Assembly (NCBI GenBank): GCA_039621445.1
Contig: CP154954.1
Location: 28,861,837 to 28,925,836, forward strand
DNA length: 64,000 bases
Direction: 5' to 3'
From: Euglena gracilis
Lineage: Eukaryota > Euglenida > Euglenophyceae > Euglenales
The position numbers and the translations under genes are program-made. Below, piece by piece: positions 31,382-42,704 of this stretch. The notes beneath the pieces are model-generated. The model worked only from the letters and a program-made list of their open reading frames with translations. It had not been told where the DNA came from and did no database searches. Position 1 is the stretch's first letter. Each line of letters opens with the position of its first letter.

Positions 31382-31644
31382 TGTGATGTTCTCCCAAAAC
31401 TTTTCCCAGAGGTTTTTCTTACCAAGCAAAAACGCGGACGACGTGTCCCAAATCTTCTATCCCTTCCAGTGTACCTATCCCAACGATATATGTCACTCTG
31501 AAGTCGTGGACCAAAGAAAGAATCATATCAAGATCTTGTGCTTGCTGTTCCAAAGGGAAAAGGGAAAATCTCGGAGAAAAAGGACTATCGGCCGAAAGCG
31601 AGAGCGCCAGGCAGCTGTCACCTCCCTAAGGGTGTGAGCCTACA
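31382..31644 (+). repeat. Ty3 element right LTR
   Basis: It starts TGTGATGTTCTCCC and ends CCTACA. It is followed by target copy CTTGG and then the resumed RT of element B. Confidence 0.95.
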
Positions 31645-31649
31645 CTTGG

Positions 31650-32590
31650 CAGTTTCAAGCTGCATGCTTTGGCATCAGCAGCCTGCCACAAAAATTTATG
31701 ACTCTCATGAGAGTCTGGTAAAGGAAATGGAGAAAGGAGGGAAAGGTAGTTTTCATCGACCTGGACGACATTTTGCTGTTAGCCCCCAGCAAAAAGACAG
31801 CAGCCCATCATTTGGCAGAAATGAAAAAAGATCTTTTGCTGGCAGGTTTCAGAATAAACCTCCCCAAATCATGTTTGGAATCCACACAGAAAATAAAGCA
31901 CTTGGGCCAGAGGATCAATTTGAAAAAATGCCAACTAGAAATTCTTCAGGTAAAATTAAAATCCTCAAAAAAGCAGCTAGGTAAGTTGCTCACAGCATTA
32001 AAAATGAGCTGCACAAAACTCGTTTTCTATTGTGGGGCAGGTCAGAAGCTTTTTAGTCTCCTTGCCGTTACTCAGAATTCTGACAGATCAACTTTGCAAA
32101 ATGGTGGATTTGCACACCAAGTGGGGTTGTTACCACACCCTGACTATTCCCCAGTGGGTCAAAGATCAAATTGTGGAGGTGAAAACATTTTTACAGCCAG
32201 GGTTTGGCAGGGCATTTCAATTCCAGGCCTCTCAGGAACTCTTTTCAGACAGCAGCACCTGGCAATGGGGAGGTCTGGACAAAGATTCAGGCAAAAAGGT
32301 GCAGGATTGTTGGAGGGACCTGCATGTCCTTAATATCAACCAAAAAGAGTTGCAGGCTGCAGTGGAAACTGTAAAAGCACTGGCCAAGCCAAAGCAAACA
32401 ATTGTGCTTCATGTGGACAGCCAGGTGGCTGTAAGTTATTTAAAAAAGTGGGGAGGCAAAAGGCCCTACCTCAATTCTATCTTAAAACCCCTGCTGTATC
32501 ATTGCCAGGTAAAGCAAATCAATTTGCAGGTGGTTTGCGTTCCAACAAAGGAGCAATTGGCAGACTCCCTAACCAGGGAGCAAAAGGACC
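31650..32590 (+). CDS. RT second half and RNase H of element B, frameshifted
   Basis: The RT resumes with QFQAACFGISSLPQKFMTLM, an in-frame TAA, then GKVVFIDLDDILLLAPS (motif C, LDD). CLESTQKIKHLGQRIN is the thumb. After frame changes, SDSSTWQWGGLDKDSG, NINQKELQAAVETVKAL and IVLHVDSQVAVSYL give the RNase H Asp-Glu-Asp series, ending KEQLADSLTREQK. The gene is recognisable across RT and RNase H but broken by one stop and at least two shifts. The insert at 32,591 cuts it right after the RNase H. Confidence 0.85.
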
Positions 32591-33028
32591 CAGGGACCCC
32601 CCAAATAATACCCCCCCAAATAATACCCCCCCCCAAATAATCCCGCCCCCCAAATAATACCCCCCCCTTGGGGTCCGACTTCGGCCGCCGAAAAATTAAT
32701 TCCCAACCCCTGGTTTCGGGCCGAAGGCCCGCATTTTTCACCTGAAAATGTAGGTAAGAATCACAATTTCTGACAACAAATTATGGAAAAACCGGATTTT
32801 TCTGGCTCATCTGACCTCCAAAAATGGTAAATGTCACAAGAAAGTGCAAAAAAAGACCCCAAAGGGCGGTTTTGGGTGCTATTTTGGGTTTTACGGGACT
32901 TCGGAAAATTTCGAAAATTTTGGAAAAATAATCCCCCCCCTAAATAATACCCCCCCTCGGGCCGGGACTTCGGGCGAAAAAAACAATCCCCCGGGGGGGG
33001 GGGTATTATTTGGGGGGGGGGTTACCCT
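32591..33028. mobile_element. TIR element with CCCCAAATAATACCCC ends
   Basis: The left end has several CCCCAAATAATACCCC copies in tandem; the right end is GGGGTATTATTTGGGG. The interior has TTCGG-CCGAA hairpins (TTCGGGCCGAAGGCCCG near 32,716) and no gene. Removing it joins CCCAGGGA to TTACCCTAAACCAAAGC, giving DPGITLNQSIF in frame with the expected spacer before the methyltransferase. The excision point is thus well defined, yet I see no target duplication. Confidence 0.7.
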
Positions 33029-33029
33029 A

Positions 33030-33300
33030 AACCAAAGCATCTTTCACAAAATTCTTCAGTTTTTTAGAAAGGACAAAACCCCAGAGGTGGACATGTTTTG
33101 CACAGCCAGCAACAAAAAATTCCCCACGTTCATTTGTCGATACCCCCCAAGGGGCTTTGATGGTGGATGCCTTAAGGGCAGACTTGAGGGACCTCCCCCC
33201 AATTTATGAAAACCCCTCCTGGAGCATCACTCCCCAGTGGGTTCAGAGATTAATTGCAAACCCAGACCTGCATTGTCTGTTGATCGTACCCCACCGGTCG
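33030..33300 (+). pseudogene. Dam-like methyltransferase domain of element B
   Basis: KTPEVDMFCTASNKKFPTFI starts the domain. After a frame change VDALRADLRDLPPIYENPSW carries ENPSW at the NPPY position, and DLHCLLIVPH the next strand. It parallels the same domain in D, E, G and H. It ends at about 33,300, where the element is truncated, and no tyrosine recombinase follows. Confidence 0.75.
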
Positions 33301-33339
33301 GGATGTTTTTCCTTTTTTGCTGATTTTTTGGGTGGGGGG

Positions 33340-33725
33340 TTGGGCTCACCATCTTATTGTGATTCGCCCTCGTGGTCACTTCCTCCCCCTTCCTGTGTCG
33401 TGGGAGTCCGACAATCAATTCAAATTATTCAAAAACAGATGCTCGTGCAAAAATTTGCTGAAGTATCTGAAAGATGCAATTTCCAAGACGAACAGCGCCA
33501 GAGACTTTCAAGAGGGAGCAGCTGCGGCTGGAAAACCTGATGACACCGGTCGACTGTGGCAAACTGTGGCTGCCCCTTCGTTAAAAGAAATTTCCACAAC
33601 CAAACAAACCCACTAAAGTGTTGCACGGACCTGGCAGTGGTCAGACGACCCCGTAAATGGAAGAGACAACGACCAGCAGGCCATTGGAACCAAACCCATC
33701 GGGGCCAAAAATTCAGAGCGCACAA
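33340..33725 (+). mobile_element. DIRS-like element C: short left-end fragment with Gag start
   Basis: A terminal-type sequence (ATTCGCCCTCGTGGTCACTT, GGGAGTCCGAC) is followed by DAISKTNSARDFQEGAAAAG, PDDTGRLWQTVAAPSLKEIS and, in another frame, VVRRPRKWKRQRPAGH. These match element A Gag (QDATSKKHSAGELQGAAAAA) closely. The copy stops at about 33,725 and nothing of pol follows. Confidence 0.7.
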
Positions 33726-34080
33726 TGTGTTCATGCGGGGCTACGGTGTAAATGGGTCCTAACCAACAATTTGACCAAAATTTGTCTTAGTACGGTTTAA
33801 AACCCCTAAAAATCCAATTTTCTTTGGATTTAAGGTGGACTTGAACTTCGGAAAGTGATCTGGGGGTCGGCCTTTGAAGCTCGAAACCGAATTTTGACCC
33901 TTACGGCGGTGAAAGCCAAATTTTCCGAGTCTGGCGCGCTAAAATTTCAGTTAGGATTAGGAAATACCATCACCCTGAGAATAGCCCACTCGAACACGCA
34001 AGTTTCCTCACAACATTTTTCCTTCCCGCAGTGTTCTTGTTAACCCCATTGTCACTTCAAGTACAAAATAGAAAACAAAG
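33726..34080. other. Unrecognised stretch
   Basis: No gene or repeat is recognised between element C and the AT-rich block. Confidence 0.4.
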
Positions 34081-34590
34081 AGACAACAAGAGAGAAGAAG
34101 AATAGAAAGAGAGGGGGAGAGCAGAGGAGGAGAGAGAAGAGATATATATAAATTATAAGAAGAAGAAGATAATATTATATAGAGAGATATACAATAGATA
34201 ATAATATAATATGATTATTATTATAGAGAGACTATTAGAAGGAGAATATAATTAATTATAATATAACATATGAGAAGACATATGTCAGAGGACATATAGA
34301 AGAATAATATAATAATCATAATATCCTTATTATTCTATTATTATTACTATAAATTACTATATATTATTATACGTATAAGATATTAATATAATACTAATAA
34401 TATAACTATAATTATATATATTATTATATATAGATATATATATTATAATTATGTATACTATATATACATATATACATATATATACATGTATATACATATA
34501 TATACATATATATACATATATATACATATATGTATATACGTATATATAATTATATATTAATTATTATATATATAAATATATATTGAGGAA
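34081..34590. repeat. AG-rich then AT-rich simple sequence
   Basis: AAGA/GAGA-type sequence grades into TATATA and TACATATA repeats. There is no coding potential. Confidence 0.9.
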
Positions 34591-34721
34591 CTGTTTACTG
34601 CGATGTGCACCACATGAAGCAAATTACTGGGACAAGACCACGGGAAGTTGGATGTTTAATCAAAAAAACGGTTAATTGCTTGTGACCCCCCAGTTAATCG
34701 TTCGTTTGTGGGGGGGGACAA

Positions 34722-34814
34722 TCAACATGATTAATGGAAAACGCTTATCGCGTGGAACCCCCCCAGTTAATTGCTGTTTTTCTTTGTAGACAGAAGAGAT
34801 GGCCGGCGGGGGAA

Positions 34815-34861
<47 letters not shown>

Positions 34862-34917
34862 CGAGAGAGAGAGAGAGAGGGAGAGGAGAGAGAGAGAGAG
34901 ATAGAGAGGAGAGAGAG

Positions 34918-34956
<39 letters not shown>

Positions 34957-35011
34957 AGAGAGAGGGAGAGAGAGAGAGAGAGCGAGAGAGAGAGAGAGAG
35001 AGAGAGATCGC

Positions 35012-35049
<38 letters not shown>

Positions 35050-35052
35050 TGA

Positions 35053-35108
<56 letters not shown>

Positions 35109-35132
35109 GAGAGAGAGAGAGCGAGAGAGTAT

Positions 35133-35180
<48 letters not shown>

Positions 35181-35215
35181 TAGAGAGAGATGAGGGAGAG
35201 AGAGAGAGAGAGATA

Positions 35216-35265
<50 letters not shown>

Positions 35266-35571
35266 GAGAGAGGAGATAGAGAGATAGACAGTAGAGAGAT
35301 ACAGAGAGAGAGCGAGAGATAGAGAGAGAGAGAGAGAGAGACAGAGGATGAGAGAGAGAGAGAGAGATACAGGAGAGAGATAGAGAGACAGAGAGATATA
35401 GAGAGAGATAGAGATAGATATATATAGATATAGATATACATATATATATATAGATATATAGATATATATACATATACCCGCCGGACATCTCTTCTGTCTT
35501 CAAAAAGAAAACAGAAGCAATTAACTGGGGGGGGTTACAAGCGATTAAGCTTTTTTCCATTATTCATGTTT
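34722..35571. mobile_element. Foldback-type unit: about 90-bp inverted repeats around a (GA)n array
   Basis: The left arm 34,722-34,810 and right arm 35,477-35,571 are imperfect inverted repeats sharing ATTAATCATGTT-like outer ends, CCCCCCAGTTAATTG and CAGAAGAGATG...CCGGCGGG. Between them is an interrupted (GA)n array, with a TA-rich end from 35,400. Within the left arm and just outside it (34,670-34,770) the phrase CCCCCCAGTTAAT occurs twice. The Ser-Leu and Arg-Glu open frames across it are artefacts. Confidence 0.7.
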
Positions 35572-36180
35572 AATATAGATACATATACAGAGAGACAGAC
35601 TAGAGATACATAGAGACTTACAGACAGACAGAGAGCCATACAGACAGAGAGAGAGAGACATACGCCATACATACAGATAGATGATATACATACATACATA
35701 GACAGACATATAGACATATATATATATACATATATATACATATATATATATATATACATTTTTATATACAATATAGATATATAGGATTATAGAAATATAT
35801 GTGCATATATACATGTACATTTATGTACATATGTATATATACGTATACATATATATGTATATACATATATATATATATGTGTGTATGTGTATACACACAT
35901 AGATATTTGGATTTATAAATGTATATGTGCATATATATACATATACATGTATGTATATATGTATACATACGTATACATATATATGCATATTTAAGTATAT
36001 ATATATATATATGTGGGTATATATGTATATGTATGTATATATACGTATATATGTATATATATACATCCATACATATGTATATATACATATATACATTATA
36101 TAAACATTTTTGTACATACATACATATATACGCACATATATTTACATATATATTATACATGTATCCATATATATACACTT
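35572..36180. repeat. ACAGACAGA / TATACATA simple sequence
   Basis: Short-period AT-rich repeats. Long Tyr-Ile open frames on both strands are repeat artefacts. Confidence 0.9.
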
Positions 36181-36235
36181 TTGATTACACTGATTGCATT
36201 GTTTGAATAACAAGTTTATCAATATTGACATTAAA

Positions 36236-36553
36236 ATGACAAATTGGGATTATGAAGAAAACGGGCACAAGTATTTCAAAAAGACAAGCAAGCCGGAAGG
36301 TCCACCCGAAGCGGCAGCCGGAGGACTACAAGCCAAAAGCAGCCGGGACGCAAACATGGAAGTTCTTCCCGGATCCTCCGGCCAAGGCCTAGAGGAGGCC
36401 CTGCCTGGCAAGGAGCAGCAAGAACAATCTCCCCCAAGCCCCAAGGAGCTGCTGCTGCAACAATTCAAGGGGATGTGCCATCAGGCCGCCTCGAGGTGGT
36501 GCGCATTGGCCCCCTCATGCCATCGATGGCAACGCCAGATGGCCCTCGTTTAA
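36236..36553 (+). CDS. Hypothetical protein or exon, function unknown
   Basis: Right after the AT-rich block an open frame begins MTNWDYEENGHKYFKKTSKP and continues in GC-rich DNA, Ala/Gly/Gln-rich (QQEQSPPSPKELLLQQFKG), to a TAA near 36,551. An in-frame ATG at 36,194 would add 14 residues. The GC content resembles the polymerase exons. I recognise no domain. It could be a first exon, a Gag-like fragment or chance. Confidence 0.3.
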   Translation: MTNWDYEENGHKYFKKTSKPEGPPEAAAGGLQAKSSRDANMEVLPGSSGQGLEEALPGKEQQEQSPPSPKELLLQQFKGMCHQAASRWCALAPSCHRWQRQMALV

Positions 36554-36749
36554 GTCATGGGGTGGTGCCTGAAGGGTCCCCCAATTTATTTTAATTGGGA
36601 TGTGGAGCCAGCAACGCCACAGCAGTTGCAGAAGGCTGACCCGAGACCACCACACATGACAACACCCCCCCCCTGTTCCAAGCCTGCCTGTCTGCACACC
36701 CCTCCCCGTGGAAGAAAACCGACGCAAAAAGAACCCGAAAAGAAGTAGA

Positions 36750-38500
36750 ACCCACCGGATTTTGAAACAGAATCACATTCTTCTTCATCCACAATGGCCT
36801 GGAAAATAGAATTTCGTCGTGGTTCGGGACTGTGTGGCGTGTAAATATTTAAAAGGTTCGTTTTAATAAAACGTATTAAATTTTTCGGGACGGGGTTTGT
36901 ATGTGCCGTATAAAAAAGTGTGCAAAAACAAACAGAAACCACACAAGGCGAATTTTCTGTGGAAAATGAATTACCTTGCCTTGCAAGTTTTCTGACAGTT
37001 TCAGGGGGGGATCACCACCACCCCAATAATACTTGGTGGAAATTGCTGAGAGATGTGTGCGTGCTGGCAAATGGCAACCTCCCTTACTTTAAAAAAAAAC
37101 ATCATGCAAAATTTGTGGTGCTTCCAAAAGTTTTAGTGTTTCCTCTTGCAACTGGGGGAAATTTTCTGGGACTTTAACGTCCGCAATTGTCCCTTGTAAA
37201 ACTTGCCTTGCATCTTCTTTTGCAACCCCCCCCCCCCGCGATTGATGGCGTTCACATTTTTGGTGTTCAATTTCAATTTTTGAAAGGCCAAACTTTTCCG
37301 GCTCCCATGGAAAATTCACAACCCGGTGCGTTGGAGGTGTGTGGCTTCCCCCATTCATTCCATTTTCCCCACTTCCCCCCACGAAACGGGCGGGGGCGAT
37401 GATCATTCTCAATTTTTTGACAGTGGGACACCAATGGATGAGAACCCGGCAGAAAACTTACAAGTCACCCCCAATGCAGTGGAAGAGGAGGAGAGATGTG
37501 GAGCCTTGGGACAGATACTTGGAAAGAATGGAAGAAAGGATGCAATTTCTTTAGGGAAGGTAAGAAAGTGTCTTAGAAACGCTCAATAAGCACATTTACT
37601 TGGTGAGAAAGGAAAAAAATATGAAAGGTTCTTTGACCAGATTTCTAGAAGGTTTCACAATTTGGATGAACAATTGAAGTGTTCATAGGACAAATCGCTG
37701 CAATCGAATTGTACATTAATGAAAAAAGGCGGGTGGAATCATCATAAAAGAAATGGACTTTGCCACCGTCATTCAAAACTTCGAAAGCTCACTTGAGTAC
37801 CAGGATCAGATTTTGGGACAAATTCACCAAAAGTTTTCTCCTGGTAAAAATGAGAATCGGCAAGAATTTTTTGTTTGAAACGTCAAGTTTTAAGTTTGTA
37901 AAACTCAACTCAAAAGGACTTTGATTTGATTTTGTTCAAAGTTGAAGACTTTCAAAATGGCGTTTCCGCTCACATGACTTGAGGACTTCAGCAAAAAATT
38001 GCTCGGTTGGAAAAACAGGGTGCGAGGGAATGGGTTTTTTCCGAGGTTTTGGAGTGGGGGACCCATGTGGACAAGCCTCCCCCCCCTCCCAATCCATGAA
38101 TTTTGATAGCCAAAGGGGGAAAAATCGAAACATTCCACCCACGGAAGGGAGACCCCCAACCCCGGCGTCGCTGTGGTGGTGGCGACCGGGGCCGACCCCA
38201 AGCACCGCTGTGGTGGCGGTGCAGGGGGACCTAGGAATAAGCGCAACAAGCACAGCCCCACCCAGGATCTATGGGGTTGGGACTTGAATGAATTAGAAGG
38301 CCTGGGTTGGAACATGAAGTTACGAGAAGGACTGGTTTGGGACAGAGAGAGGAGACTGATTGGATTTTCGAAAATTCTCAAAATATCCCTCCCTGTCGCT
38401 CCCTCCTCAGGCAACCTTGGCCCTGGGGTAGGGGGAGTGCCTTTTTCTGGCAACAGTGCTGGAGTGGCGGTATTGCCCAAAGGGGAGGAGCACCATAAGC
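36750..38500. other. Unrecognised stretch, a few open frames
   Basis: On the minus strand 37,412-37,089 an open frame has helical character (GGGVAKEDARQVLQGTIADV, QLQEETLKLLEAPQ) but matches nothing I know. On the + strand 38,173-38,400 a frame reads RNKRNKHSPTQDLWGWDLNE and ends near a TCCTCAG acceptor-like site. Neither can be called a gene with confidence. Confidence 0.35.
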
Positions 38501-38585
38501 TGTTCTCTACCCCAATGGCTAAGCCACATTCAGCACGTTCACGTAACCCAACCCACACCCATTTTTCTCCCCCACACCCAGAATT

Positions 38586-39905
<1,320 letters not shown>

Positions 39906-40900
39906 TGGAACGTTCTGGGGTGAATCCCCCCCTCTCTGTGTGTGAGCCTGTCTTTTTGGTGGGGGGTGGGGGCCCTTCTTGGCTTTGTGTTTCGCAAGGG
40001 TGGTCTCTCCGTCCTGTGTCTCTTGGCCTCCTTGCACTACAGGACCCCCCTTTTTCAGCACTTCCCAACATGAGACTTTGTGCAGAAACTGGCTGGAAAA
40101 ATTCTTGCCACACTTTCTGTGGCATTAAATAACAATTAATTCTTTTAAAAGTCATCAGAGTGTTTCCACTGACCCAGTTCGCACACAACTTCGGATGGTA
40201 AACCAAATTTTAGGAACATTTTGAACCCAGCAATCCTTTCGCTATGAGGTCCAAACTCTGAATATGGGAACACCCAGACTCACTGAAACATCCCAAGTGA
40301 GTCTACCAATGCTATTGGCAGAGAGGGGTGTAAAAGGTGGAAGCAACGACGAAAACATTGGACTTGCCTTGATGAGAAGTCAGGGCCGCATAAGTAAGTG
40401 TCAACCAGTTTTGCAGGACCCAAATAAAGTGGTTGGCAGGAGATCAATGGTTCCCAACGTGCTTACGTATACATTCCTCTTGATGTTCCAGTAAATCCTG
40501 CCCTCAAAGCAACTTTTTATATGGAGGCTTGGCTGAAGTCTACACTCCAGCAAAGACGGAGGAGTCTGAGCACCACAATGGTCCTGTCCCTCACTTGACT
40601 TTTGTTATTCAAATTGAGGGGACAATCGTTTAATTTTTGAAGTGCTTTTCTGCACTCCAAAAAATTGCGTATTTTGCAGAGGATGTGTTCCAAAACCTTT
40701 TGCCAGATGGCTTTGGCTGGAAAATGTTACAGCTTCCCACCCAAGCATCAGCAAAAAGGCTGTCACACAATGGTGCAATGAGAAGATCGACTCGAGATCA
40801 ATGGTGCCTGTGGACAGATTAAACATTTTGCTGCTGTTTTTCTTGCTTGTTTTGTGTTTTTTGTTTCCTTGCTTGTTTTCCAAAACAGCAAAAAGAAAAG
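39906..40900. other. Unrecognised stretch
   Basis: No gene or repeat family is recognised. Confidence 0.35.
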
Positions 40901-40914
40901 GGGGGCCAGTTTTG

Positions 40915-41170
40915 CGCCACACGTTGGGGCCAGACTGGTGCAACAGGTTTGGGACCGTTTGGTGCCACAACTTGAGGCCAAATTGGGCCACTTCTTGCGG
41001 CCAGTTTTCGGCCCAAAACGGGCCCCAAACTGTGGCACAAAACTGGCCCAAAACTGTAGCACCAATCTGGCCCCAAGACGTTGCACCAAACTGGCCTAAA
41101 ACTGTTGCACCCACATGGCCCAAAACTTTTGCACCCTTCTGGGCGCAAGATGGTGGCCAAAATTGTCCCA
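40915..41170. repeat. Degenerate minisatellite (about 27-30-bp units)
   Basis: Phrases such as CCAAAACTGT(T/A)GCACC and AACTGGCC recur. The long open frames on both strands (NWPKTVAP repeats; GATVLGQF repeats) come from this periodicity. Confidence 0.75.
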
Positions 41171-41761
41171 AACTGTTGACCAATCCGGGACGTGTTTGTG
41201 ATTCTTGTGGCCAGTTTGGGAGAGAGTTTGAGGCGAGTTTGGTGCAACAGTTTTTGAGGGAGTGGCTTGCGAGAAGGGTTTTTCGAAGAAAGGTTTCCGA
41301 CAGTTCTGCAACAGACAGGCTGCTCTGCTGCTCTGCTGCTCTGCTCTGCTGCTCTTCAATTTCACCGGGGCGCGCAACGCATACAGACAAAAGATATGTC
41401 TTTTGAGAACTTAGGTGTTCCTTTGTGGGCCTAATGTAAATTTATGAAAGAAGTGCCGGAAATTTTCCGGCAACCTTAGAAATTTTCCTGATGGAAATTT
41501 CCCCTATGTGACGGAAAGCCCGATGCTGCCACACAGGGTGAGTGCACGTCCACACAATGCTCGCATTACACCAGATTTGCTCACCTGAGCAGAGGAGCAA
41601 CACAAGAGCATTGGTGTAAGGTGTCCCTGGCCACTCACTACACAAACTAGGCAGAAGCAAAATTGCCATCAGCAGACAAGGAGCCTTAGTGCAACCAAGG
41701 GATTCAAATTCAAATTGCAACCGTGTTCAGAGGGCCGGCGCCTGCCCTGTAATTCGGGGTT

Positions 41762-41897
41762 GTGAACGCAAATTACAGGGCGATAATTCCTGAACCCGAT
41801 TTCATGCCCTGATAATCGTGTTCAGGGTGAACGCGAATAACAGGGCATGAACTCGGGTTCAGCATTTTTTGAAAATTTTGGGCTAAAATAAAACGTC
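41762..41897. repeat. Direct repeat, copy 1
   Basis: It matches 42,569-42,704 over about 136 bp with a modest number of differences. It contains an imperfect palindrome CCTGAACCCGAT...AATCGTGTTCAGG. Confidence 0.8.
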
Positions 41898-42000
41898 CCA
41901 GGATGCCAGGAAGTTCTGCAGGTTGCAGAATATTCTCTGGAGGGTTGGCAGCCTCACCAATAGCTTTTTTGGTTGCCTCGCGGGTGAGAGCAGCCGCCAT
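41773..42000 (-). CDS. Hypothetical ORF 2, starts in a TAATG overlap
   Basis: This 75-codon frame begins MAAALTREATKKAIGEAANP. Its ATG overlaps the stop of the upstream frame as TAATG. It ends inside the 41,762-41,897 direct repeat. No domain is recognised. Confidence 0.25.
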   Translation of the reverse strand: MAAALTREATKKAIGEAANPPENILQPAELPGILGRFILAQNFQKMLNPSSCPVIRVHPEHDYQGMKSGSGIIAL

Positions 42001-42506
42001 TAATTTTTGCAGCTGTGGGAGTTACGTTTCACAGGATTGTATAAACGGGGTTTATGTCGGAATCTGAATTTTTGGCCACACTGTGCCCGGCGTTGGTCCT
42101 CACATTGTTTGATGACCGCTTGCCCATCGAACAACAGTGGAGGATCAATCACCCAAGCTGCCCAAGCACAAAGTAAAACCTCCAGTTCGTCGTAGACGGC
42201 GCCAAGCACACCACACACTTCCTGAAATATAAGGAGGTGTGTGAGTGCAGCTTGCTCCGTCCCTTCCGTCCAGGATGCTTTCTTTTTGGAAGCCTCCGCC
42301 AGAAGGCTACCGTGCAGGGGGTGAATAGCAGGGTTCTTTTTTTCATCATCATTGATTGTGGCCAAAAATCCAGCAACTTTTGGGGGTTGTGGCAAATTTC
42401 TGCCCATCGTGTTTGCGGCTTTATTTGCCATTACAAAAAGACTGAGAGACAGTGCAGCGAAAATGTGCAGTAAACTGCAGCAACCGTTAAGCTCTAGGCC
42501 AAACAT
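42000..42506 (-). CDS. Hypothetical ORF 1 between direct repeats
   Basis: A 168-codon frame has a hydrophobic N-terminus (LLHIFAALSLSLFVMANKAA) that could be a signal peptide or anchor, if the first ATG is used. An acidic/basic middle and a basic tail follow. It sits between two direct repeats. I recognise no family. A small secreted or element-encoded protein is possible, as is chance. Confidence 0.3.
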   Translation of the reverse strand: MFGLELNGCCSLLHIFAALSLSLFVMANKAANTMGRNLPQPPKVAGFLATINDDEKKNPAIHPLHGSLLAEASKKKASWTEGTEQAALTHLLIFQEVCGVLGAVYDELEVLLCAWAAWVIDPPLLFDGQAVIKQCEDQRRAQCGQKFRFRHKPRLYNPVKRNSHSCKN

Positions 42507-42568
42507 CGGCCAAGCATTGTGGGGGCCGTTGGGGGGGGGGGGGATCGGGGGCCATATCTCGTTTTCCT

Positions 42569-42704
42569 AGTGAACACAAATTACAGGGAGATAATTCCTG
42601 AACCCGATTTCATGCCCTGATAATCGTGTTCAGGGTGAACACGAATTACAGTGCATGAAAACGGGTTCAGCATTTTTTCAAGATTTTGTGCTTAAAAGAA
42701 ACGC
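42569..42704. repeat. Direct repeat, copy 2
   Basis: Same orientation as 41,762-41,897, leaving a 671-bp unit between the copies. No TG...CA ends, primer site or polypurine tract are evident, so I do not call these LTRs. Confidence 0.8.

Larger units (their letters stand above)
23671..31644 (+). mobile_element. Ty3/gypsy chromodomain retrotransposon (chromovirus-like), 7,974 bp
   Basis: It has TG...CA LTRs of 262 and 263 bp, a 5-bp target duplication CTTGG (23,666-23,670; 31,645-31,649), a primer site directly inside the left LTR, a polypurine tract directly before the right LTR, and a coding order Gag, protease, Dam-like methyltransferase, RT, RNase H, integrase, chromodomain. RT-RNaseH before integrase places it in Ty3/gypsy; the C-terminal chromodomain marks the chromovirus branch. 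Several frameshifts and two in-frame stops break the polyprotein, so this copy is unlikely to be autonomous as sequenced. Confidence 0.95.
21829..33300 (+). mobile_element. DIRS-like element B, interrupted by Ty3 element and a G/C-tract element
   Basis: Order: left terminal sequence (21,829-22,200), Gag (22,202-22,967), RT first half (to 23,670), Ty3 insertion (23,671-31,649 including one target copy), RT second half and RNase H (31,650-32,590), a short TIR insertion (32,591-33,028), and methyltransferase (33,030-33,300). The tyrosine recombinase, ICR and right end are missing because element C begins at about 33,340. Without inserts, Gag to methyltransferase covers about 3 kb. Confidence 0.8.

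Noticed and set aside
27086-31735. Reassigned stop codons (TAA/TAG read as Gln)
   Set aside because: In-frame TAG/TAA occur at 27,086, near 27,230 and near 31,732 at tolerable sites. Other stops (including TGA) fall at conserved non-Gln positions, frameshifts are common, and no polymerase exon uses internal TAA/TAG.
34767-35441. Ser-Leu-rich 224- and 271-codon minus-strand ORFs
   Set aside because: They are translations of the (GA)n array.
40642-41406. 254-codon plus-strand and 261-codon minus-strand ORFs
   Set aside because: Both run through a degenerate minisatellite and have periodic low-complexity sequence; overlapping long ORFs on both strands point to the repeat.
41762-42704. The two direct repeats as LTRs of a tiny retroelement
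   Set aside because: There are no TG...CA ends, primer site, polypurine tract or target duplication.
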